This document shows, in pieces, positions 54,151 through 63,715 of a stretch of DNA of 64,000 bases. The stretch is from contig JAEXDA010000074.1 of assembly GCA_023401925.1 (NCBI GenBank), positions 7,701-71,700 on the forward strand. The letters run 5' to 3'. The notes under the pieces are model-generated. The model was not told the origin of the DNA. It saw nothing but the letters and a program-made list of their open reading frames with translations, and made no database searches. The stretch is from Bacillota bacterium (GTDB taxonomy: Bacteria > Bacillota > UBA4882 > UBA8346). Numbering within the stretch: the stretch's first letter is position 1; the number at the start of each line of letters is the position of its first letter. The position numbers and the translations under genes are program-made.

Positions 54151-55611
54151 GTGCAAAATATATTAAATCGATATTATATTACCTACAAGCAAACACCGCT
54201 TGCAGCCAGGGCGGCACTTTGGTTTGTAATTTGTTCTATGCTACAAAAATGCATATCTATAATTACTGTGCCAATTTTCACAAGATTGATGCCGACTGAC
54301 CAGTACGGTGCTTATAGCACTTTTTTGTCGTGGTATGGCATTATTACTGTATTTTGTACTTTAAATATGGAGTATTGCGCTTACATCAACGGCATAACCA
54401 AAACGGATGATCAAGCTCAAAAAGATGAAACTGCCGTTTCATTATTATCATTGTCTGCAACAATTACGATTCTTATTTTTTTGATTTATTTTATTTTTAG
54501 ACATTATTTGGACAAAATAATAGGGCTTCCAACCGTAATGATAGTTTTAATTTTTGCCGAAATCTTCTTTGATCCCCCGGTAAATTTTTGGAGTATTCAG
54601 CAAAGATATGAGTTCCGGTACATTAAACTGGTCGTTCGAACGATTTCAATGGTTTTGCTGAATGCAATTTTAGGGATTATTTTTGTATTGCTGGCGGATC
54701 AAAATCAAGCTGTAATGCGGGCTGTCTCTATATTTTTAGTACAATTTGTCTTTGGTGGTATTTTTTTTATATATTTTTTTAAAAGAGCTAAAAAACTTTT
54801 TATTTGCAGAGACTGGAAACATGCGTTAGCTGTGCAAATACCATTGCTGCCGCACGGATTGACTTTAACGGTTTTAGCATCCGCCGATAGAATAATGATT
54901 AATTCAATGGTCGGTCCTTTGGCAGCTGGAATTTATAGTGTGGCTTACTCCGCCGGATATATCGTATTTATATTAAAAAATAGCATTGTTGATGCAATGA
55001 AGCCATGGATATACGAGAATATTAACAAGCAGAGATTTGAAGAAATAAGGAAAAATACCAAGCCGATATTGATTTTAAACACTTTAATAACATTTGTTTT
55101 TGTTGCTTTTGCGCCGGAAATAATAAAAATTATGGCGCCCGCCAAATATTATGAGGCAATTTATGTCATTCCGCCAGTTGCGGCCAGTTCCTTTTTCACT
55201 TTTTTATATAATTTATTTGTTTCAATTGAGTTTTATTATGAAGAAACAAAGAAAACAATGCTCGCATCTATCGGAGGGGCCGCTCTCAATATATTTCTGA
55301 ATTTTATTTGCATTCCCGTGTTTGGGTATATGGCAGCAGGTTATACCACATTGGTTTCTTATATGTTCTTTTCTGTTGCGCATTACATGGTGATGCGTAG
55401 TATATGTAAGAGACGCTTAAATGATGTACGGATATTTGGCGGGAAATTTATTTTGATACTTTCGGTAATGATTTTGGCTTTCACTCTATTATTTTCATTC
55501 TATTATGAAAATATACTGATTCGTTACGGTATCATTTCCGTGATTATACTGGTCGTATTTATTAAACGAAAAACATTTGTAAATTCAGTAATGCTTATAA
55601 AAAAAAGATAA
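54151..55611 (+). CDS. Oligosaccharide flippase (Wzx, MOP superfamily)
   Basis: The 486-residue integral membrane protein has about 12 to 14 helices. The start RAALWFVICSMLQKCISIITVPIFTRLMPTDQYGAYS is typical of RfbX/Wzx flippases, and later LASADRIMINSMVGPLAAGIYSV fits. It would move the undecaprenyl-linked repeat unit across the inner membrane to the Wzy-like polymerase. The GTG start has GAGGAG at longer than usual spacing. The gene is A+T-rich like its neighbours. No substrate sugar can be inferred. Confidence 0.92.
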   Translation: MQNILNRYYITYKQTPLAARAALWFVICSMLQKCISIITVPIFTRLMPTDQYGAYSTFLSWYGIITVFCTLNMEYCAYINGITKTDDQAQKDETAVSLLSLSATITILIFLIYFIFRHYLDKIIGLPTVMIVLIFAEIFFDPPVNFWSIQQRYEFRYIKLVVRTISMVLLNAILGIIFVLLADQNQAVMRAVSIFLVQFVFGGIFFIYFFKRAKKLFICRDWKHALAVQIPLLPHGLTLTVLASADRIMINSMVGPLAAGIYSVAYSAGYIVFILKNSIVDAMKPWIYENINKQRFEEIRKNTKPILILNTLITFVFVAFAPEIIKIMAPAKYYEAIYVIPPVAASSFFTFLYNLFVSIEFYYEETKKTMLASIGGAALNIFLNFICIPVFGYMAAGYTTLVSYMFFSVAHYMVMRSICKRRLNDVRIFGGKFILILSVMILAFTLLFSFYYENILIRYGIISVIILVVFIKRKTFVNSVMLIKKR

Positions 55612-55669
55612 TAATTTCTTTAGGAACCGGTCAATAAAGTCTTATTTGTACCAAACGGGAGGTTTATTT

Positions 55670-56128
55670 TTGACATCTCAAAATTTATGCTCTTTATCTC
55701 AAAAACGATGTTGGGGCTTACTTTTTCTGACTTTGATGATTGCCGTGATGATCCTCTTTTTACTTTATACCTCCGAGGATCCCCGTTGGAGCAGCAACTA
55801 TTGGGTTCATTGGCTTTCGTCCCATTTCCATCTCAATCCTCATCTAGCGGCGACGTTTGTCAACGGATTGCGTAAAACCCTACATTTTACCGGATACGGC
55901 TGTTTTGGCCTGATTCTCTGGGGTTATTTCTTTTTGTGGCAATTGAAAAAACCTTTGATTTGGGGATTACTCGGGGTTTTACTCATTGCAATTCTCGACG
56001 AATATACCCAAAGTTTCGCTACATTCCGTTTTGGCAAAGCGGGAGATGTTTTATTGGATTTTTTAGGAGCGGTGGTTTTCACCGGAATCATAAAAATATT
56101 TTTCCGGGTTCATCAAAACATTTCATAA
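55670..56128 (+). CDS. VanZ-like membrane protein
   Basis: A 152-residue protein with four transmembrane helices in the VanZ family. The family fingerprint is seen in RKTLHFTGYGCFGLILWGYF and AILDEYTQSFATFRFGKAGD, with acidic residues after the third helix (the usual EIxQ...RxGxxxDxxxN pattern becomes DEYTQ...RFGKAGDVLLD). VanZ homologues affect teicoplanin resistance and often occur in polysaccharide loci with unknown function. TTG 55670 has GGGAGG exactly 7 nt upstream and is preferred over the upstream open frame start. It converges with the Wzi-like gene. Confidence 0.8.
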   Translation: MTSQNLCSLSQKRCWGLLFLTLMIAVMILFLLYTSEDPRWSSNYWVHWLSSHFHLNPHLAATFVNGLRKTLHFTGYGCFGLILWGYFFLWQLKKPLIWGLLGVLLIAILDEYTQSFATFRFGKAGDVLLDFLGAVVFTGIIKIFFRVHQNIS

Positions 56129-56140
56129 TTCCTTCCGAAG

Positions 56141-57469
56141 TTATGGCAGGTAATATTTGATATTCACAGCGGCTTTCGGTTCCACTTTGTTTGTACCTTC
56201 AATATGATCCGCATTATTGATGTAGGCCAGCCCCAGGGTGATATTGAAATCATAGTTTCCCTTCTTCCTGGTGACTCCGATAGCCAATAAATCGGTCGTC
56301 TCGAGTGTGCCGGTTAAAAAAACAACTGTCTGGCCTGGCACATACGTCCAATGATCTCCGAGCTTGCCTTCCCCATGGCGCACTCTTTGATAGGCAAAAT
56401 TCCATTGGTATTCCGGGGATTGCCGCCAAACCAATTCCAGATTCCAGCGGTCAGCGTCCGGTCCAAGAGAATCCCCCATATAGCGGTCATGATCGGTCCA
56501 ATCCAGTCCCGGCATCCATTCCCCCGGGTGCCAACTGGTATAGGTATAGTCATCGATCCGGGTGTATTCGAGGTAAAAAGTAAGGGCTGGATTGTTAAAT
56601 GCGTTATTCCATTGAAAACCTCCCTGGTAACCGCATTTCCACCACCACCGGTCCCATTGGGGAGTCACCCAATGGCCGTCTTCCCATCTCCACCAAGGCC
56701 GATCGTCCATATAATATTCGATATAAAACTTTAGATTATTGGTTATTTGCCAAGTTATATCAAAATCAACTGCATTATTAATTGTCTTATTGACATTGTC
56801 ACCGGAAGAATGATCATTTTGCTCCCCTAAGTATTGATAAAAATAAACCGGAATAAAAGGAATCGTTAGGTAAATGTATGCAGGAGCCTGACTGTTTGCC
56901 AAAGAGATTTCGGAAAATCCGAAAGTAAACGGCCCCAGATCATAAGTAGTTCTTTAACCCAGCAAGGTCCGGTAAGAAGACTCGGAGACCCAAGCATAAA
57001 ACTTCTGGTATTTGAGATTTCCCCAGGTAAAATGATACCCGAGTTGATCATAACCTTCTGCGGAAATCCCGGTTCCCAGGGGCCCCAAAGCCGGATAACC
57101 GTAACGTCCCGGGCCCAAGGTGATAATTTTACGGCCAAAACTGAAGCCAAAATCTCCTTTGTCCCAGTCGGCGTAAGCTTGACCGATACCAAGATAACGG
57201 TCTTTTTGCGGGTGGAGATTGAAATAGGGGGAGATGAAATAATGCCAGTCCCCGCTTTGCTGATCATAAACCATTGAAATACCGCTGTTATCAGTAAAAC
57301 AGGGAGGAATGGCACACTGTAACTCATATCCTTCGCCGACATTACGTATTGTTGAAGAGTCTGCAGCGTCATCCGCAAAAACGGTTCCTTGAAAATAAAG
57401 AGAAAGGATCAGCAGAAGAAATATCATGCGGCAGGTTTTAAAATCGCAAAAAGGGTAAAATAAAGCCAA
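56141..57469 (-). pseudogene. Wzi-like outer-membrane beta-barrel protein, interrupted by one in-frame TAA
   Basis: Two reading frames on the minus strand (57502-56954 and 56902-56141) are in the same phase, separated only by TAA 56956-56954 after YRTLLG. Read through, the protein has about 440 residues: a signal peptide (MIFLLLILSLYFQGTVFA) and a barrel with FGFSFGRKIITLGPGRYGYP, resembling Wzi-type capsule-anchoring proteins (GRxxxxxGPG pattern), and alternating aromatic beta strands (FYIEYYMDDRPWWRWEDGHW). Wzi holds capsule on the outer membrane. With a single lesion this may be a recent pseudogene, a sequencing error, or a readthrough case. TTG 57469 has an AGGGGG site and is the best start guess; ATG 57427 is also possible. 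Confidence 0.7.
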
Positions 57470-57706
57470 GGCAGCTTCCCCCTTCGATAGGAAAGATATC
57501 AATCATAACATTTTTGACAAAAAGTTTGTGATTATACATAAAGTTTTGTCGTAATCAATTTTATAACCCAATAAAGTCCAGCGTCCAAACAATTGAAATG
57601 CCGGACAATGCATTTGAAGATTATTCTTATTTTAATAGGTATAAATTTCGGGTCTGAATGTAATACTGTCCACATAAAAATGTTTCAAAAAGGAGGTGAT
57701 GACGGA

Positions 57707-58351
57707 ATGAAAAAGCTGATATTGGGTGTTGCTCTTATCGGAATCATGATCTTGACCCTTTCAAGCTATGTTTTTGCCGCCACTGTTTATGTGGATGGCA
57801 TGGTAGCCAATGGCGCCTATGATAATGGTAACGGTAAAAGCGACACTTCTGAGCAATACGTAATCGGCGCCAATATTCCCATTGATAGTTACAAAATCGG
57901 ACTGGAATATGCCAATTTCAAAGACAAAAAAGTTCCTGGAATCGGTAATATCCGGACGGATGCTTATGACTTAAAAGGCGGCTATTGTTTGATTAGGGAA
58001 GATGCATATCAGGTATACGGCAATCTGGGATATTTTAATGAAAAGAAAGATAAGCACGACATCAAGTTTCAAGCAGCACTGCTAAGTCTGGATGGTACCT
58101 ATAACCTTAGTGACAAGGTAAGCTTAGATGGAGAGCTGGGAGCATCCCTTTGCGGGAAGTATAAAGCCGATCCGGATACGGATATCGATGCCGATTTATT
58201 TTTGTGCAAAGTAAAACTGAATTACTCCTTTGTTGAAAATATCGGTGCCTCTTTCGGTTACCGTTACGATGGGCTTAAGAAAAAGTTCAGTTCCGGTGAC
58301 TCCTGGGAAAAGCATAAAGCATTTACTTTGGGTTTGACCTATAAATTTTGA
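57707..58351 (+). CDS. Small outer-membrane beta-barrel protein
   Basis: A 214-residue protein with a signal peptide (MKKLILGVALIGIMILTLSSYVFA). The mature part is built from alternating beta strands and ends in Phe (FTLGLTYKF), the usual C-terminal outer-membrane insertion signal. It matches the general pattern of small eight-stranded barrels and I cannot name a function. ATG 57707 follows AAAGGAGGTGAT, an almost perfect anti-16S match, so expression may be high. It has a strong terminator after it and lies divergent from the Wzi-like gene. Together they point to an outer membrane. Confidence 0.75.
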   Translation: MKKLILGVALIGIMILTLSSYVFAATVYVDGMVANGAYDNGNGKSDTSEQYVIGANIPIDSYKIGLEYANFKDKKVPGIGNIRTDAYDLKGGYCLIREDAYQVYGNLGYFNEKKDKHDIKFQAALLSLDGTYNLSDKVSLDGELGASLCGKYKADPDTDIDADLFLCKVKLNYSFVENIGASFGYRYDGLKKKFSSGDSWEKHKAFTLGLTYKF

Positions 58352-58371
58352 GAACCAACAAAAAGCCTTAC

Positions 58372-58408
58372 AAAAAACCCGTCAGCTTTCTGAAGCGGCG
58401 GGTTTTTT
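58372..58408 (+). terminator. Intrinsic terminator after the barrel gene
   Basis: AAAAAACCCG (58372-58381) pairs with CGGGTTTTTT (58399-58408), with an inner GCTT/AAGC extension, and ends in a T-run. It lies 20 bp after the stop at 58351. Confidence 0.92.
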
Positions 58409-58521
58409 AGCGGGAAAACATGTTTTAACGCTCATAAATTAATCTCCTTCCGGGTATAGAACAGTCCATCAGTTGACATCCTATATAAAAATTGGAAAAA
58501 TTACATGAGGGAGATGCAAAC

Positions 58522-59598
58522 GTGAAAAAGAAACTGATAACAACATGCGTGTTCGCCATGGTTTTATTATTCACCGGAAACCAGATCACATTCGCTTTGG
58601 GAGCTGGTCCAAACCGGGTGATGGTTTCTCAAAACAGTGGCTTTAATAGCGAAGTCGTCCATCTTTCGATCGGCGGCGAAAAATTCGCCAAAGGGGTTGT
58701 GGTTAAATTAACCATGGCCGGTCAAAGCGATATTATCGCCGAGGAGACAAGCCGGATTTCCAAAACCGAAATTTCCTGCGATTTCGATTTGAGGGGTAAA
58801 ACGGCTGGATTATGGGACCTGACCATTATCAATCCCAAGAAATTTTTGTTCATCAAAAAGGATCAGCTTACGGTGGTGAAAGAAGCTTTTTCGATTATGG
58901 AACCACCGGCGCCGATCATCGGGCTCATCAGTCCCAACCGGGGGTTGAACAACGGTCCGGTTAAAATAATCATTCGGGGCTTCCATTTCAATAAATACAT
59001 GGCCTTACGGCTTATTGGGAGTAATCAAACCTCCATTCCCGTTGATAGCCTCGATTTGCAATCAGACTCCAGTCTTAGCGGTATTTTTAGTCTGGATCAA
59101 AAAACCATCGGCGATTATGATTTGGAAATCAGGGAGGGAAATGGCCGGACGACAGTGATTCAACAGGCTTTCCGGGTTGAAGCTTATTCAAAGGTGGATG
59201 AACTGAATCAGAAGCTACAACCTGTCTATTTTAAGTTGAATCAATCCGTTATCCAAGCCGATCAACTTCCGGCATTAAAAGATGATTTAGCTCTTCTGGA
59301 ATCAAATGCCAACTTATATATTGCACTGGGTGGGCATAGCGATGAACGGGGGGCAAGGGCATATAACCTGAAACTATCCGGCAAGCGGGCGGCTGCGGTA
59401 AAAAGGTATTTCATCCGCCAGGGTATCGATGCCAAGCGAATTACCGTTTATGCTTATGGCGAAGACTTTCCCGTTTCCAAAGGCGATGGTGAGGCGGATT
59501 GGGAAAAAGATCGCCGGGTCGATATTTTGGTATGGGAAACTCCACCTACCCGGGAACAGGGGCTCTTGAAGCAGGCTCAAGAAACCGCTTTCCCTTGA
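58522..59598 (+). CDS. OmpA/Pal-type protein with two IPT-like domains
   Basis: A secreted protein of about 358 residues. A signal peptide (KKKLITTCVFAMVLLFTGNQITFA) is followed by two IPT/TIG-like beta-sandwich domains (VMVSQNSGFNSEVVHLSIGG; IGLISPNRGLNNGPVKIIIRG) and an OmpA C-terminal peptidoglycan-binding domain (VYFKLNQSVIQADQLPALKD, ALGGHSDERGARAYNLKLSG, KRAAAVKRYF, RITVYAYGEDFP). The GHSDERG Asp and the Arg in KRAAAV fit the diaminopimelate-binding pair of the family. There is no lipobox Cys. It would tie the envelope to the wall. GTG 58522 follows GAGGGAG by 8 nt. Confidence 0.88.
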   Translation: MKKKLITTCVFAMVLLFTGNQITFALGAGPNRVMVSQNSGFNSEVVHLSIGGEKFAKGVVVKLTMAGQSDIIAEETSRISKTEISCDFDLRGKTAGLWDLTIINPKKFLFIKKDQLTVVKEAFSIMEPPAPIIGLISPNRGLNNGPVKIIIRGFHFNKYMALRLIGSNQTSIPVDSLDLQSDSSLSGIFSLDQKTIGDYDLEIREGNGRTTVIQQAFRVEAYSKVDELNQKLQPVYFKLNQSVIQADQLPALKDDLALLESNANLYIALGGHSDERGARAYNLKLSGKRAAAVKRYFIRQGIDAKRITVYAYGEDFPVSKGDGEADWEKDRRVDILVWETPPTREQGLLKQAQETAFP

Positions 59599-59768
59599 TT
59601 GAAGAAAATTAAAAACCGGATTTGAAATTTAAATTCCCGGAATTAAATTTTTATGGGACTATAAAAAGTAATTTTAAAGTGATAAGAATCCAATAGAACT
59701 AGCTTTTTTAGAGACGATTGGGGATCTTATCCATTTAAAGTTTCTTTTTGACAGTCCTTTTTTTATTG

Positions 59769-59798
59769 TTGAATGGCGACTTGTAAACGTTATATAAT
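59769..59798 (+). promoter_or_regulatory. Probable promoter of the nadK-argR-recN cluster
   Basis: TTGAAT (59769-59774) and TATAAT (59793-59798) are separated by 18 bp, about 75 nt before the nadK start. The rest of the 59599-59876 gap holds nothing else recognisable. Confidence 0.55.
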
Positions 59799-59876
59799 TG
59801 AATTCCGTAGTCCCTGGGAAGCAGGAAAATCGTATTTCATAAGGAATAATTATAAAAAATTGATGAGGATACTTTT

Positions 59877-60734
59877 GTGGACCGAATTTTACTCTTGCCG
59901 AATTTGACTAAGGATGCTGCGATAGAACTCGCCGGCACCATGATACCTATATTGGAAGCCCACGGCTTTAAAATTGTTTTAGAAAAGGCCGCAGCCCAAA
60001 GACTTAACCAGCCGACGTTAGGAAAAGAGGAAAGGGAGCCTTGGGAAGAAATTGATTCCGTCCTGGTCTTGGGCGGAGACGGTTCGATCCTGAATGCCGC
60101 CCGGAGGATTTATCCCTGTCAAATCCCTATTCTTGGGGTAAACCTCGGTCAATTGGGTTTTTTAACCCGGCTTGAAAGCAATAAAATCGAGAAGGCTATT
60201 GAAGATCTCCGCACTGGCAAGTACCAATTGGAGAAACGTTCAATGCTTCTGGCTACAGTAAAAAATGGAGACGACAGTATCCAGGAGATTGTGGCTCTTA
60301 ATGATTTCACAATTACCGCCAATTCCAAAGCCAGGATGATCCGTTTGGACCTTTGGGTTGATAATGAATTATTTGTAACGTATCCGGCGGACGGGCTCAT
60401 TGTTGCCACAGCCACAGGTTCCACGGCTTATTCTTTATCGGCGGGCGGTCCGATATTGGACCCGAGGCTGGATGCGATATTGGTCACCCCGATTTGCGCT
60501 CATTCATTGTTTGCCAGACCCGTTGTTTTCAACCGGGATGCCCGGATCAAAATAATCCTTCATCCAAATAATGTGGAGGTTTCGCTGACAGCCGATGGCC
60601 AAACCGACACGAGCTTGCGGCCTGGTACTGAAATTTGCTTTGAAAAGGCTCCCTCTGTAACCCAATTAATCCGTTTTGAAGGGCAAGGATTGTTTGAAGC
60701 CTTGAAATCAAGGTTTAAAGAAGGACGGATTTAA
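59877..60734 (+). CDS. nadK: NAD kinase
   Basis: NadK phosphorylates NAD to NADP in the cytoplasm. The 285-residue length is usual. The family motifs are present: VLVLGGDGSILNAARRIYP (GGDG), GVNLGQLGFLTRLE, ALNDFTITANSKARMIRLDL (NE/ND loop), YPADGLIVATATGSTAYSLS, AGGPILDPRLDAILVTPICA and FARPVVF. GTG 59877 follows GAGGAT. It heads a set with argR and recN, an order conserved in clostridial and related genomes. A short imperfect hairpin occupies the 75 bp to argR. Confidence 0.96.
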   Translation: MDRILLLPNLTKDAAIELAGTMIPILEAHGFKIVLEKAAAQRLNQPTLGKEEREPWEEIDSVLVLGGDGSILNAARRIYPCQIPILGVNLGQLGFLTRLESNKIEKAIEDLRTGKYQLEKRSMLLATVKNGDDSIQEIVALNDFTITANSKARMIRLDLWVDNELFVTYPADGLIVATATGSTAYSLSAGGPILDPRLDAILVTPICAHSLFARPVVFNRDARIKIILHPNNVEVSLTADGQTDTSLRPGTEICFEKAPSVTQLIRFEGQGLFEALKSRFKEGRI

Positions 60735-60808
60735 AAACTGTTATTAGGAATTGGCTATTGGCTAACAACAAACTGCTGACAGCCGACAGTTAAAATCGTG
60801 GAGGAATA

Positions 60809-61261
60809 ATGAAAACAAACCGGCAAGCCATGATTGTTGCCATTATTAAAGAACAAGTAATCGGCACCCAGGAAGATTTGGGAGAGGCTTTGAAAAATAG
60901 GGGCATCCTGGTCACCCAGGCTACTCTGTCAAGGGATATCAAAGAGCTTGGCTTGATCAAAGTACCGACGGTTGAAGGATATTACCGGTATTCACTGCCT
61001 GCCGACCGTACACCGGGGGATTTGGTGCGCCGGGCGCAACGGATGTTGGAGGATGCGGTCGTATCCTTTGATTCGGCTGAGAATTTTATCGTGATTAAAA
61101 CGATGAGCGGCACGGCCCAGGGAGTAGCCGAAGCCTTCGACAACCTGGAATGGCCGGAAGTACTCGGAACCGTGGCCGGCGACAATACCATTTTGGTGAT
61201 CGTCCGTAGTAAAGCACAGGTTGAAGAAGTTTTATCCAAGCTCCACCGGTTAAGGGGGTAA
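60809..61261 (+). CDS. argR: Arginine repressor ArgR
   Basis: The 150-residue regulator has the N-terminal winged helix with the family motif ILVTQATLSRDIKELGLIKV and the C-terminal oligomerisation domain with the arginine-binding GTVAGDNTILVIVRS (GDNT/GDDT motif). It represses arginine biosynthesis and can activate catabolism. The ATG follows TGGAGGA. No ArgR-type operator was recognised in this window, so its targets lie elsewhere. It is 6 bp from recN. Confidence 0.97.
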   Translation: MKTNRQAMIVAIIKEQVIGTQEDLGEALKNRGILVTQATLSRDIKELGLIKVPTVEGYYRYSLPADRTPGDLVRRAQRMLEDAVVSFDSAENFIVIKTMSGTAQGVAEAFDNLEWPEVLGTVAGDNTILVIVRSKAQVEEVLSKLHRLRG

Positions 61262-61267
61262 CGGGAT

Positions 61268-63022
61268 TTGTTGCAAGAAATTACGGTTAAAAATCTGGCT
61301 TTGATTGAGGAGATTCATTTGGATTTCAGCCCCAGTTTCAACGTGCTTACAGGAGAAACCGGAGCTGGAAAGTCAATTATCATTGATGCCCTGGGCCTTG
61401 CTTTGGGAGGGCGTTTCAGCGCGGAAATGATTCGGAGCGGAGCCGAAACCGCCCTGGTCGATGCGGCCTTTTTGATCGGGAACCGTCCGGAACTTCATGA
61501 ATATTTGACGGGGATTGGAATTCAGGTTGGTTCCGATAATATGTTGATTATTCAACGGGAAATCAGCAACACCGGGAAAAACCGTTGCCGGGTGAACGGT
61601 CAATTGGTGACGGTGTTATCCCTTACCAAGATCGGGGAATTCCTCATCGATATCCACGGGCAGCATGAGCACCAATCCTTATTGTTTGCCGAGAAACAAC
61701 TGGAACTGTTGGATCAATATGCGGGGGCTCATTGTATGAGGCTTCGCCACGAAGTTGCCCAGGTTTTCAAGGAATGGCAGACCCTGGATAACGAATATCA
61801 TACCTTACAGCAAAATGAAGTCGACTTGGCCCGGAAAGTGGATTTATTAAAATTTCAAATTGAAGAGATCAACCAGGCGAAATTGGTGATTGGCGAGGAC
61901 GAGGATTTGCTGAAGGAACGGGAAATACTGGCAGCCTCCGAGCGGTTGTATGAAGCGGCTAATCAATCCTATCGGGCCTTATATGATGATGCCAACGGCA
62001 ATGCCGCAGTGGAACTCTTGGGTACCGCCGAACGTACTTTGTCCCAAGTCGCCGCGGTTGACCCCCGGTTGGAGGCGATTCTGGAGACGCTGCGGGAGGC
62101 GGCCTGCCAGGCTGAGGAAGTGTCCCGGGAGCTTCGGAGCTATCAGGAACAGATTCAATTTGATCCGGCTCGTTTGGCTGAAATCGAGGCTCGCCTTGAT
62201 GAGCTTTCCAATCTGAAACGGAAATACGGCGCCAGTATCGGCGAGATTTTAGTTTTTTCCGAACGTTGTGAGCAGGAATTGTCAGGCATCTCCCACCGGG
62301 AAGAACGTTCGGCCGAGCTTGAGGGGGAACTTGCCAAATGGAAATCCCGCCTGGCGGAACTGGCGGAAGCTTTGTCAAAAGAAAGGCAGGCTGCGGCCGA
62401 AAAGTTGGAAGTGGCCATCATGGTGCAACTGAATGATTTAAATATGGCCCAAACCCGCTTTAAAATCAATCTTTCGCAAACCGAGAGTCCTTCCGGGATC
62501 GCTTTTCAAGATAAAACCATTGAGGTTGGCAGCAGCGGCGCGGACAAGATTGAGTATTTGGTGGCTCCCAATCCGGGCGAAGGCCTGAAACCAATGACCA
62601 AAATCGCTTCCGGAGGAGAATTGTCCCGGATTATGCTGGCGCTGAAATCGATTCTGGCCGAGCTTGACGCCATCCCGACCATGGTTTTTGATGAAATCGA
62701 CGTTGGGATCGGCGGCCGGACCGCTCAGGCTGTCGCGGAAAAGATATTGTTGATCGGCCAATCGCGGCAAGTTTTGTGTGTTACCCATTTGCCGCAAATT
62801 GCGTCGCTGGCCCGGCGTCATTTTTATATCGAAAAAAAGGTTGTCGGCGACCGTACGGAAGTAACTGTCCGGGAGTTAACTACCAGCGAACGGGTGGAGG
62901 AATTGGCGAGAATGCTTGGCGGGGCTCAGGTGACCGATACCACCCGTCAACATGCCAGAGAAATGTTGATGTTGGCGGAGAAATTGCGTTTAACCAAGGT
63001 GGGGCATGTAACCACCGAATGA
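61268..63022 (+). CDS. recN: DNA repair protein RecN
   Basis: RecN is an SMC-like ATPase that acts early in double-strand-break repair. The 584 residues have Walker A (NVLTGETGAGKSIIIDALGL), the family IDIHGQHEHQSLL, a coiled-coil middle (residues about 150-400), the ABC signature (ASGGELSRIMLALK), Walker B (TMVFDEIDVGIGG) and the His switch (VLCVTHLPQIASLA). TTG is the likely start (LQEITVKNLALIEEIHLDF). The codon after its stop begins the open frame of the PilZ gene. In many Firmicutes recN is SOS-induced; no LexA box was seen just ahead of it here. Confidence 0.97.
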   Translation: MLQEITVKNLALIEEIHLDFSPSFNVLTGETGAGKSIIIDALGLALGGRFSAEMIRSGAETALVDAAFLIGNRPELHEYLTGIGIQVGSDNMLIIQREISNTGKNRCRVNGQLVTVLSLTKIGEFLIDIHGQHEHQSLLFAEKQLELLDQYAGAHCMRLRHEVAQVFKEWQTLDNEYHTLQQNEVDLARKVDLLKFQIEEINQAKLVIGEDEDLLKEREILAASERLYEAANQSYRALYDDANGNAAVELLGTAERTLSQVAAVDPRLEAILETLREAACQAEEVSRELRSYQEQIQFDPARLAEIEARLDELSNLKRKYGASIGEILVFSERCEQELSGISHREERSAELEGELAKWKSRLAELAEALSKERQAAAEKLEVAIMVQLNDLNMAQTRFKINLSQTESPSGIAFQDKTIEVGSSGADKIEYLVAPNPGEGLKPMTKIASGGELSRIMLALKSILAELDAIPTMVFDEIDVGIGGRTAQAVAEKILLIGQSRQVLCVTHLPQIASLARRHFYIEKKVVGDRTEVTVRELTTSERVEELARMLGGAQVTDTTRQHAREMLMLAEKLRLTKVGHVTTE

Positions 63023-63121
63023 TATCACCAAGGGAGCCGGCAGGGGGTTATTTTCATCGCAGAGATTCTTACGATCGAGAAAATATTTAGCCCGGGGAAT
63101 ACGCTACAAATCAATTTTTCA

Positions 63122-63694
63122 GTGGAAGTCGGTTTGGTTAAATCCTTTGAGGCCACAGTCGTGATTTTAAAAGAAGAGGGCCTTTTTATAGCGACCAAAG
63201 AAATGGAATTTATCAATCACTTGGAACTCGGGGCGGAGATTTCCATTACTTATGTTCATCAGGATGGCCAAAAATACAGCTTCGGCACTTATAAAGTGGC
63301 TCATGTTTTGAGGGAATCTCCGGTGCTGATTTTGGCCAAACCTGGAAAAGTAAACTATTCTTTACTTAGGCGCCACTTCCGGTTTCATCTGGAGATGCCT
63401 TTATATTATTTATTGCATGGCGAGGTACATATTGGCCAGGTAATTGATTTATCGGCTTGCGGCGCACTGGCAATCGTGAGTTCCGATCCCCAAATCGCCG
63501 TCGGTTCCCAAATTGCCTTTCAAATTAAATTCCCCAATTTCGACCCCCTTTTACTCAAAGGGGAAATCAAGCGTACTGAGGATTTGGGTGAAGGTAAGGT
63601 GGAGGTAGCCCTGGATTTCCTGAATGCGGGAGAAGAGATGCACCGGGAAATTTCCAAGTGCCTTTTACAAAGTATTTATCAACCACCCCAATAG
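63122..63694 (+). CDS. PilZ-domain c-di-GMP-binding protein (YcgR-like)
   Basis: The 190-residue protein has an N-terminal YcgR-like beta barrel (residues about 1-85) and a C-terminal PilZ domain with the c-di-GMP motif LLRRHFRFHLEMPLYY (RxxxR) and VIDLSACGALAIVS (D/NxSxxG in the form DLSACG). It is a c-di-GMP effector, in other bacteria often acting on flagella or exopolysaccharide. The first ordinary start codon is GTG 63122, but the same frame is open and protein-like upstream to the recN stop (EILTIEKIFSPGNTLQINFS), matching the missing start of the YcgR barrel. Only ATT/ATC codons could begin there after an AGGGGG site (63042-63047), so the true start may be non-standard. Confidence 0.87.
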   Translation: MEVGLVKSFEATVVILKEEGLFIATKEMEFINHLELGAEISITYVHQDGQKYSFGTYKVAHVLRESPVLILAKPGKVNYSLLRRHFRFHLEMPLYYLLHGEVHIGQVIDLSACGALAIVSSDPQIAVGSQIAFQIKFPNFDPLLLKGEIKRTEDLGEGKVEVALDFLNAGEEMHREISKCLLQSIYQPPQ

Positions 63695-63715
63695 GTTTTC
63701 CAATCGATTCTCTAA

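Noticed and set aside
56954..56956. TAA in the Wzi-like gene as a recoded amino acid
   Set aside because: Pyrrolysine uses TAG and selenocysteine TGA; no recoding structure is seen after the TAA, so a lesion or sequence error is simpler.
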